Assembly: GCA_023131555.1 (NCBI GenBank)
Contig: JAGLZJ010000002.1
Location: forward strand, 1 to 21,436
Length of the DNA: 21,436 nucleotides
Source: Candidatus Bathyarchaeota archaeon
Lineage (GTDB): Archaea > Thermoproteota > Bathyarchaeia > Bathyarchaeales > SOJC01
Direction: 5' to 3'
Both the position numbers and the translations under genes were made by a program. Below are positions 15,853-21,436 of the stretch, piece by piece (the first letter of the stretch is position 1; each line of letters begins with the position of its first letter). The notes below the pieces were generated by a model. That model made no database searches, was not told the origin of the DNA, and saw only the letters and a program-made list of their open reading frames with translations.

Positions 15853-17751
15853 ATGGATACAATGCTGTTCTTGTGGAGCTCAAGCTTAAGCAAAGACAGT
15901 CGAACTATCAAGCTTGACTTCTATGACTCTGAAAAACAGAGAATCGAATCATTAAGTGTTGAAGGTAGCAAGCCCTATTTTCTAGCACCTTACCCCTTAT
16001 CAAAGGAAGAGCAGCAGGCAGTCTTAGAGCACCATGGGTCAGTTCAAGAAATCAGCAAGCGAGATCTTTTCAGTAACAAGTCTTTGTCACTTGCAAAAGT
16101 TGAATGCCTAACGCCGAGACTGCTCCACAAGCTCAGCAAACACTTCGAAAGAAACTGGGAAAGCGAGATAGCATATGATAGAAGCTACATCTACGATCAA
16201 AATCTGGTCTTCGGTACGCCCTATACGTTACATTCAGGTCAGCCTTTGATTATCAAAACCATAACTTCAAGTGTGGAAAGCAGATTTGATGAAGCCTTTA
16301 GTGAAGAGCGTAAGGCAGACCCAGTAAAATTCAAGCAGATACAGCTATGGTTCGAACTATGTCATCAGCCAATTCCAGAAGTCAACGCCGAGTTTTTCGG
16401 AGAGACTGCAGATACCCTAAATCGGGAGCAACTCACAAGGGCTTTCCTGCTTTCTAGATTGGTCAATATTCCCCTTCCAGAAGCATATAGGAGTAAGCGT
16501 GTGAGCGAATGGATAAAGTCCATGATATACACTCACCTAAGGGGAAATGGCTACCTAATTCCAACTTCAAGAGAGCTGCGGAAGGGCTTCGAAACGAGTA
16601 GAGTTCCAGGGGCTCTGACAGTTGCACCTAAGGAAGGGACATATTTCAACATGGTTGTCTGCGATTTCGAGAGCCTATATCCAAGTTGTATAGATCGCTT
16701 CAACTTGTCTTATGAGACAATAGACTGCCTTCACAAAGAATGTGAAAGCAATATGATTCCAGAGATCGATCACTACATCTGCACGAAACGAAAGGGATTC
16801 TATTCAATACTGATAGGAGCATTGAAGGATCTAAGAATTCGTTGGTTCAAGCCCATTCAGACTGATGGCCTTGCTCACGAAGACAAAGAGTTGGCGAAAA
16901 CAGCATCAAAGTTGCTCAAGTTGATAACTGTCTCAAGCTATGGAGTTACAGTTCGAATTCACGGGGTCGCGTGTCCTCCCCTTGCAGAATCGATAACCGC
17001 ATTTGGCAGATGGGTTTTGAAGAGCGCATGGAAAATTGCTGAGGAGCGAGAGATGCGTCCTGTGTACGGAGATACTGACTCCATTTTCCTAGACAGCGCA
17101 ACAAAAGAACAAGTAGAAGACTTGATTGGTGAAGTGAAAAAGAGACTTGGTCTCGACTTAGCAATCGAAAAGAAGTATCGTCTATGCGTATTGTCAAGTG
17201 CTAAGAAAGCGTACTTTGGCATTGAAGAAGACGGAGCATTTGATCTTAAAGGATTGACCGCTGTGAAGTCAAACGCCCCGCACTTCATTAAGAATACGTT
17301 TCGTAGATGTATCGAAGTTCTCAGATCTGTTAGAAACATGGAGCAGTACGAATCAGCGAAGGAGGAAGTTATGGTCGTTGTCAAGAACGCAATGAAAGAG
17401 TTGAGAAGAAGGGATGTGAATCTTCAAGAACTCGTATATTCAACAAAACTGTATCACGACCCTGCTGAAAGGGTCACCTCCACAACTTTGCCACAAGCTT
17501 ACCAATGTGCTAAACAGATGATTGATAGGGGTGAAGACGTGAAGCGAGGAGCAGTGGTTCAATTCATAAAAGTCAAGCCCTTCAACTACCAAGGAAGAAA
17601 ATTCACGGTTAAGCCAGTCGCTAGCGTGAAGAGCGTGGCTGAAATAAACGTAGAGGACTATATTCGAAACCTAACAACCTCTCTTGAACAGACATTCAAA
17701 CCCATGAAAATACAGCTGGAACAAGGCGCAAAGCTGTCTGATTGGTTCTAG
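15853..17751 (+). CDS. Family B DNA polymerase lacking the 3'-5' exonuclease domain
   Basis: About 632 residues (numbered from a TTG at 15850, one codon upstream), well short of the 770-900 usual for replicative archaeal PolB. Polymerase motif A is CDFESLYPSCI (D272) and motif C is VYGDTDSIF (D408, D410), so both metal-binding aspartates are intact. Motif B reads KLITVSSYG (K357 to G365), where the usual Asn of KxxxNSxYG is Val361. Between the N-terminal domain (about 1-150) and the palm (from about 185) there is no room for the exonuclease core, and none of the exo I, II or III motifs is visible. It resembles reduced PolB2-type enzymes, some of which are reported to bypass lesions; translesion or repair synthesis is therefore inferred. 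No Shine-Dalgarno is seen; a T-rich box at 15827-15832 is 24 bases before the ATG, so the transcript may be leaderless. Converges with the ligase gene at 2 bases. Confidence 0.88.
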   Translation: MDTMLFLWSSSLSKDSRTIKLDFYDSEKQRIESLSVEGSKPYFLAPYPLSKEEQQAVLEHHGSVQEISKRDLFSNKSLSLAKVECLTPRLLHKLSKHFERNWESEIAYDRSYIYDQNLVFGTPYTLHSGQPLIIKTITSSVESRFDEAFSEERKADPVKFKQIQLWFELCHQPIPEVNAEFFGETADTLNREQLTRAFLLSRLVNIPLPEAYRSKRVSEWIKSMIYTHLRGNGYLIPTSRELRKGFETSRVPGALTVAPKEGTYFNMVVCDFESLYPSCIDRFNLSYETIDCLHKECESNMIPEIDHYICTKRKGFYSILIGALKDLRIRWFKPIQTDGLAHEDKELAKTASKLLKLITVSSYGVTVRIHGVACPPLAESITAFGRWVLKSAWKIAEEREMRPVYGDTDSIFLDSATKEQVEDLIGEVKKRLGLDLAIEKKYRLCVLSSAKKAYFGIEEDGAFDLKGLTAVKSNAPHFIKNTFRRCIEVLRSVRNMEQYESAKEEVMVVVKNAMKELRRRDVNLQELVYSTKLYHDPAERVTSTTLPQAYQCAKQMIDRGEDVKRGAVVQFIKVKPFNYQGRKFTVKPVASVKSVAEINVEDYIRNLTTSLEQTFKPMKIQLEQGAKLSDWF

Positions 17752-17753
17752 CA

Positions 17754-18545
17754 TCATGTCAAGGATTTACCTTCAACGTTCCACAATTCGGTTGTATATT
17801 TCGCCACCCTGAGTTGTTCTGCAAGCTGAATTTCATAACTACTCAACTTGTCCTCGACTAAATCCGCTTGAAGAGCTTTCTTGAAACCTTGAATCACGGC
17901 TTCCTCGACTTCGATAACTGAAACAGCATGCCCTAACTCCCCGACAAGTGAAGTAATCTTTTCTCTAGCTCTGTGCGTCCAATCCAGACCCCTGCCTCGG
18001 TAGGGGACCTTAAGAAATTGGAACATCCTGTGAACATCAACATCAATCAAGAGTGTACCGTGTTGAAGAATCGTCCCCTTTCTTATGGCCTGCGCGCTCC
18101 CCGAGATTTTCTTCCCCTGGACGGTGACATTCGGGCAATTCCTTCTGTCACCTTGACTATAGTCTGCTTCAAGCCCTAAACTACGAATGCCCTCAATAAG
18201 CCCATTGCAGATTACCCGGTAGTTCTCTGCAACATCATAACTGCCCAAGTCCTTCTGTTTTGCCACAACGCTGTATGTGAGCTCGTCTTCAGAGTCATGG
18301 TAGACTGCGCCTCCACCTGAAATCCGTCTTACAACGTGAACACCTTTCTCCCTGCAGTTATCAAGCTCAGTTTCCTTGAACACGTCTTGAAAACGCCCAA
18401 TGGAGACAGCGGAGGGATTCCAATGAAAAAGGCGGACAGTATTCTCAACTCTCTCTTCGATTCGCGCTTTTAGCATTGCTTCGTCGATGGCCATGTTCTC
18501 AAAGCCATTTCTCACCTCTGCTCTAAGTAGACGCCAAGAAGGCAT
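17754..18545 (-). CDS. Lipoate-protein ligase A / octanoyltransferase LipM family protein
   Basis: 263 residues of the biotin/lipoate ligase fold. Motifs: RRISGGGAVYHD at 73-84, which binds the lipoyl-adenylate, GKKISGSAQ at 144-152 with the likely catalytic Lys K146, and ILQHGTLLIDVD at 159-170. It attaches lipoate or octanoate to lipoyl domains such as glycine-cleavage H protein or 2-oxoacid dehydrogenase E2. C137, just before the lysine loop, is reminiscent of the acyl-thioester cysteine of LipM but at a different spacing, so LplA and LipM cannot be separated here. Archaeal LplA usually works with a separate LplB protein; none is in the window. The start at 18545 lies two bases downstream of the methyltransferase stop on the same strand, so the two genes are probably co-transcribed. 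Confidence 0.87.
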   Translation of the reverse strand: MPSWRLLRAEVRNGFENMAIDEAMLKARIEERVENTVRLFHWNPSAVSIGRFQDVFKETELDNCREKGVHVVRRISGGGAVYHDSEDELTYSVVAKQKDLGSYDVAENYRVICNGLIEGIRSLGLEADYSQGDRRNCPNVTVQGKKISGSAQAIRKGTILQHGTLLIDVDVHRMFQFLKVPYRGRGLDWTHRAREKITSLVGELGHAVSVIEVEEAVIQGFKKALQADLVEDKLSSYEIQLAEQLRVAKYTTELWNVEGKSLT

Positions 18546-18547
18546 TT

Positions 18548-19129
18548 TCAGAAGGCACTCCCAGAGTGAGACTCAGCTACTTTTTTCTCCGCATGAACAA
18601 TTGGTTTTCTGTGACATACTGCTAAGTGGCATTTCAGGTTGTCAATTGCTCGAAAGCGGATGAGATCGAATCCAGTTTGATGGAGAAGGGCCAGAAATGC
18701 CTGCTCATCATTAATGTTGTCCAAGCTAGTGATTATTATTCTCCCTTCTGGCTTTATGAGGTTTTTTATTCCAATTAGCGTGTGATGGGGATCAGGCATG
18801 TTCTGAAGAAGAGTCATTGCAAACACAGTGTCGAAACAACTAGTACGGAATGGAGGGTGATCTGCATCTGCCAAGACTAGGTTAATCTTTGCCGATGACG
18901 AGGCCAGAGGACATGATCTTCTCAGCATCTTCTTTGAGATGTCCAGACCTACTATTTCGTCACTTCGATCCAAAATTCTTGGGAACAGGAGTCCTGTCCC
19001 ACATCCCAAATCAAGAATTAAGCTTCCATTCTCAGACTGAAAGTCTTGCAGAGCAGCATCAAACTTCAGGCGCTGTTCTTCTTCATATCGTGTGTTGTAG
19101 AGATAGGCTGTTGAATCATAACGGAGCAT
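18548..19129 (-). CDS. Class I SAM-dependent methyltransferase
   Basis: About 193 residues with the seven-strand Rossmann methyltransferase motifs: motif I ILDLGCGTG, acidic post-I strand VGLDIS, motif II-like ADADHPPF and the FDTVFAMTLLQN strand. The N-terminal RYDSTAYLYNTRY is typical of small-molecule, quinone and tRNA-type methyltransferases, but the substrate cannot be told. I chose the ATG at 19129 because AAGGA lies seven bases upstream and a TATA box (19191-19196) about 60 bases upstream; the frame extends to an ATG at 19216, but that would start upstream of the promoter. The C-terminus has three Cys/His-rich residues (KCHLAVCH) of unknown meaning. Followed at two bases by the lipoate ligase gene. 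Partnership with the Trm112-like protein is possible. Confidence 0.82.
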   Translation of the reverse strand: MLRYDSTAYLYNTRYEEEQRLKFDAALQDFQSENGSLILDLGCGTGLLFPRILDRSDEIVGLDISKKMLRRSCPLASSSAKINLVLADADHPPFRTSCFDTVFAMTLLQNMPDPHHTLIGIKNLIKPEGRIIITSLDNINDEQAFLALLHQTGFDLIRFRAIDNLKCHLAVCHRKPIVHAEKKVAESHSGSAF

Positions 19130-19190
19130 CTGCTCTTCCTTCTGGCTCCAATAGGTCACGTTAAATCGAGATGTAGGGCAGGATTGAGGG

Positions 19191-19196
19191 TATAAA
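19191..19196. promoter_or_regulatory. Shared TATA box between methyltransferase and nucS
   Basis: TATAAA on the plus strand is followed by a predicted start about 25 bases on, giving nucS (TTG at 19259) a leader of some 35 bases. On the minus strand the same bases read TTTATA and serve the methyltransferase equally well. The single box in this short divergent region explains why the longer methyltransferase frame is unlikely to be translated from 19216. Confidence 0.45.
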
Positions 19197-19258
19197 GAAT
19201 TCGCCTGAATCCGCATAAGTTTTATTGAGAAGAGTGCTTTGAATCTTCGGAGAATCCT

Positions 19259-20050
19259 TTGCTGGGAGTCAGAAAGGCGTGGGTGCTGTACACGCCAGAA
19301 ATCAACGAGGAGACCAAGACCCTGATCGAGCAGTCACTCGCTCAACGTCGGATGTTGTTGCTGATCGGAAAATGCCGAGTTGAATACCAAGGTCGAGCCA
19401 CAAGCAGACTTGATGCTGGTGACCGTTTGATCATAGTCAAGCAGGATCATTCACTTCTGGTTCACCGACCTATTGGACACGAAGCCGTCAACTGGCAACT
19501 CTCAGGTTGCGTCTTTAGAGTAAGCATTGAAGAGGGGGCCCTTGTGGTGACTTCAATTCACCAACGTCCACATGAACTCGTGAAGATATGCTTTGACCAA
19601 CTTCACCTTGCAGTGATATTGAACCTGAAGGACCAAGCAGAGTTCACACTCCATGCAACTGAAGAGGATATGCAGAAGGCCATTCTTCTGGAACCTTCGA
19701 TCTTGGAAGATGGGTTCACGCCGGTGAGTTACGAGAAAAAAGTGGAGCCGGGTTTTGTTGACATCTATGGCGTAGATTCAGAGGGAAGGTTTGCCGTAGT
19801 TGAAATCAAACGTAAGGCTGCAGGACGCAACGCCGTTTTGCAGTTATCCCGATACGTGAAGACTTTGAGAGAAGGCGCAAACCGTGAAGTCAGGGGCATA
19901 CTGGCTGCCCCAGAGATCGCGAAAGGCTGTCAGAGGCTGCTGGAATCCTTGAAGCTGTCATTCAAACCATTGAATCCTCAAAAGTGCGCATCGATTCTTC
20001 AGAGAACAAAAACCCTCAGCCTCACAGACTTCCTTGAGACCCACCAGTAG
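19259..20050 (+). CDS. nucS: Endonuclease NucS (EndoMS)
   Basis: 263 residues, the usual length. The N-terminal half is the DNA-binding and dimerisation domain; the C-terminal half is a RecB-like nuclease with D168 (GFVDIYG), E182 and K184 (VVEIKRK), and Q195 in QLSRYV, matching the family catalytic set. NucS cuts mismatched or branched DNA and in archaea works with the sliding clamp PCNA, replacing MutS/MutL-type mismatch repair in some lineages. The last residues (KTLSLTDFLE) resemble a degenerate PCNA-interaction box. The TTG at 19259 is supported by GGAG six bases upstream. It is transcribed away from the methyltransferase and shares its TATA region. The following M24 gene has its own promoter signal. 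Confidence 0.95.
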   Translation: MLGVRKAWVLYTPEINEETKTLIEQSLAQRRMLLLIGKCRVEYQGRATSRLDAGDRLIIVKQDHSLLVHRPIGHEAVNWQLSGCVFRVSIEEGALVVTSIHQRPHELVKICFDQLHLAVILNLKDQAEFTLHATEEDMQKAILLEPSILEDGFTPVSYEKKVEPGFVDIYGVDSEGRFAVVEIKRKAAGRNAVLQLSRYVKTLREGANREVRGILAAPEIAKGCQRLLESLKLSFKPLNPQKCASILQRTKTLSLTDFLETHQ

Positions 20051-20055
20051 CAAAA

Positions 20056-20065
20056 CCTTTATTCT
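20056..20065 (+). promoter_or_regulatory. TATA-like promoter of the M24 gene
   Basis: CCTTTATTCT, preceded by A-rich CAAAA that fits a BRE element, lies about 37 bases before the GTG at 20097, giving a leader of roughly 10 bases. No good Shine-Dalgarno sequence precedes the GTG, in keeping with a near-leaderless transcript. Confidence 0.4.
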
Positions 20066-20096
20066 GATATTCAACTGGTGTCTGACGTGCTAGACG

Positions 20097-21299
20097 GTGC
20101 CAAAACTAACCATCAGCGACAACGAATACAAAACACGAGTAAAGAACGTTAAGAGAGAGCTTGTGGAAAGAGACATCGATGCCCTTTACCTAACAAGCAG
20201 TGTCAGCATCTTCTACCTAACAGGCTTCTCTCACATACCCACCGAACGACCTGCCGCATTAGTCATTCCAGTTAACGGGGAGATCACATTCATGGGTCCA
20301 ATGTTAGAAGCAGACCACATTCCCTTGAAAACTCGAATCATAGAGAGAGTCAAAACCTACTTTGATTACCCTGGCGAAAGGCACCCGATAAATAAATTCG
20401 CTGAATTCTTGAAACAGATGAAGCTCCACAACAAGAAGATTGGGACTGACAATCTGGCTGGAGCTTCAGGCACTTGGGGATATAAGGGACCTGCAATCTC
20501 TGAAAAACTTCGGAACGCTTCAATGAGCCTCGCCAAAGACATCGTCGAAGACATGCGTCTAATCAAGTCAGAAGAGGAGATACAATTCATCAAAGAGAGT
20601 GCAAAATGGGCGAACCTCGCCCATTCACTATTGCAGGAGTATTCAAGAGCAGGTTTATGGGATCTGGATGTAGCCCTAGCCGCCAGTTACGAAGCCTCAA
20701 TGATAATGAAAAAAACGCTGGGTGAGGAATATGAACCTCAACGATTAGGATCCACACCAGCTTCTGCAAGATTCCGAGGGCAAGTCGGTGCCAAGTCCGC
20801 TATCCCGCATTCAATAGCGGTAAAAAGCCCCATGAAGAAGGGGGATACACTAATTTCAGGAGCAGGCTCCGACGTAGGAGGTTACAGCTGCGAGCTTGAA
20901 CGAACCATGTTCCTAGGCACACCCACAACCAAACAGAAGACGTACTTTGAAACGATGCTCAAGGCGCAAGACAGAGCCTTCGAGGTTCTAGGGCCCGAGA
21001 TCAAATGCAGTGTCGTCGACGAAGCCGTTGCAGCCGTGTTTAAAAAGGCAAGAATGGGGAGACTGATGCGTCACCACACGGGTCATGGACTAGGTTTAGA
21101 GGGGCATGAACGACCATGGATAGACATAGGAAATGAAAAACTCCTTAAACCAGGAATGGTTGTGAGCTGTGAACCAGGAATCTACGAACTTGGATTTGGC
21201 GGCTTCAGACACTCCGACACGATTCTAATCACAGATGCAGGAACTGAAGTTCTCACATATTACCCAAGGGACATCGATTCTCTGGTCATTCCAGCCTAA
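20097..21299 (+). CDS. M24 (pita-bread) family protein, creatinase/prolidase-like
   Basis: 400 residues with an N-terminal creatinase-type domain (about 1-140) and a C-terminal pita-bread domain. H238 (AIPHSI), the HTGHGLGLEGHERP block with H330 and H337, and E359 (CEPGIYE) are present. The dinuclear-metal ligands of prolidases are mostly replaced. The first Asp aligns with S254 or G255 (LISGAG), the second with E266 (YSCELERTMF), and the last Glu with S373 (GGFRHSDT). The YxxxLERT(L/M)F wording is what creatinase, a metal-free member, shows. So a C-N hydrolase of the creatinase or ectoine-hydrolase kind is as likely as an aminopeptidase. Automated annotation would probably say Xaa-Pro peptidase. 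The GTG start at 20097 gives the normal family N-terminus. Confidence 0.85.
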   Translation: MPKLTISDNEYKTRVKNVKRELVERDIDALYLTSSVSIFYLTGFSHIPTERPAALVIPVNGEITFMGPMLEADHIPLKTRIIERVKTYFDYPGERHPINKFAEFLKQMKLHNKKIGTDNLAGASGTWGYKGPAISEKLRNASMSLAKDIVEDMRLIKSEEEIQFIKESAKWANLAHSLLQEYSRAGLWDLDVALAASYEASMIMKKTLGEEYEPQRLGSTPASARFRGQVGAKSAIPHSIAVKSPMKKGDTLISGAGSDVGGYSCELERTMFLGTPTTKQKTYFETMLKAQDRAFEVLGPEIKCSVVDEAVAAVFKKARMGRLMRHHTGHGLGLEGHERPWIDIGNEKLLKPGMVVSCEPGIYELGFGGFRHSDTILITDAGTEVLTYYPRDIDSLVIPA

Positions 21300-21329
21300 T
21301 TCACCCCTTCCCCACAGGTTTGATAAACA

Positions 21330-21436
21330 ATGCATAGGAAAAAAGTCCAAAGACGAAGGTTCGTGTTAGCTCGAAATCTAAGAAGAATAGGCTTGGCGAG
21401 TTTAGTCATTGGAGTAGCCATGTCCGCTGCTGGCTT
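21330..21436 (+). CDS. Start of an unidentified, possibly membrane-anchored protein (3' end outside window)
   Basis: From the ATG at 21330 the frame stays open to the window end (35 codons). The N-terminus is strongly basic (KKVQRRR, then RNLRR), followed by a hydrophobic stretch IGLASLVIGVAMSAAG, as in a signal anchor or first membrane helix. AGG about ten bases upstream is a weak ribosome-binding site. The fragment is too short to name, and other starts are possible. Confidence 0.45.
   Translation, partial: MHRKKVQRRRFVLARNLRRIGLASLVIGVAMSAAG

Noticed and set aside
19130..19216. Longer methyltransferase start at 19216
   Set aside because: It lies upstream of the only TATA-like box, lacks a Shine-Dalgarno sequence, and adds 29 residues outside the fold; 19129 has AAGGA at the right distance.
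1..21436. CRISPR arrays, tRNA or rRNA genes, insertion sequences, defence islands
   Set aside because: No regularly spaced direct repeats, no T-loop or rRNA signatures in the short intergenic gaps, and no transposase, integrase or toxin-antitoxin genes were seen on either strand.

Overview
This is an archaeal chromosomal window. The evidence is an archaeal RNA polymerase operon (rpoB, rpoA, the L30e-like ribosomal protein and NusA), an HdrA-type heterodisulfide reductase subunit, a NucS/EndoMS nuclease, a Trm112-like protein, a family B DNA polymerase, and TATA-box-like promoters with short leaders. The largest RNA polymerase subunit is one unsplit gene (A' and A'' fused), RpoB is unsplit, and GMP synthase is a single fused chain. 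Together with an HdrA-MvhD fusion, this points to the TACK side of the Archaea. A Bathyarchaeia-like lineage is my best guess, but no rRNA is present, so the placement is inference.

Layout, left to right. (1) 1-720, plus strand: the 3' end of an hdrA gene fused to mvhD/flpD, a flavin-based electron-bifurcation module. (2) 738-8722, minus strand: a compact transcription/translation operon read rpoB, rpoA, L30e, nusA with almost no spacing. No rpoH lies upstream of rpoB, and no S12/S7 genes follow nusA. (3) 8723-8972: a divergent intergenic region with three perfect inverted repeats. (4) 8973-10517: guaA. (5) 10599-15414, plus strand: a nucleotide-sugar cluster with a GDP-mannose-pyrophosphorylase-like nucleotidyltransferase, a phosphohexomutase, a strongly degenerate UDP-glucose/GDP-mannose-dehydrogenase-like protein, and a Gfo/Idh/MocA oxidoreductase. 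(6) 15432-21299, mixed strands: Trm112-like protein, a short PolB without an exonuclease domain, an LplA/LipM-type ligase, a SAM methyltransferase, NucS, and a creatinase-like M24 protein. (7) 21330-end: the start of an unidentified, possibly membrane-anchored protein.

The sugar cluster makes sense as a pathway: mutase (hexose-6-P to hexose-1-P), nucleotidyltransferase (to NDP-sugar), then redox modification, probably feeding glycoprotein or surface-glycan synthesis. Two genes look like family members with rebuilt active sites. The dehydrogenase-like protein has lost the catalytic Glu, Lys, Asn and Cys. The M24 protein has lost most of the dinuclear-metal ligands. The PolB keeps the polymerase catalytic aspartates but lacks the whole proofreading domain. 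The phosphohexomutase reading frame has no ATG/GTG/TTG upstream of its conserved N-terminus.

I see no CRISPR array, tRNA, rRNA, insertion sequence or recognisable defence island. The most novel candidates are the exonuclease-less polymerase and the dehydrogenase-like pseudoenzyme.
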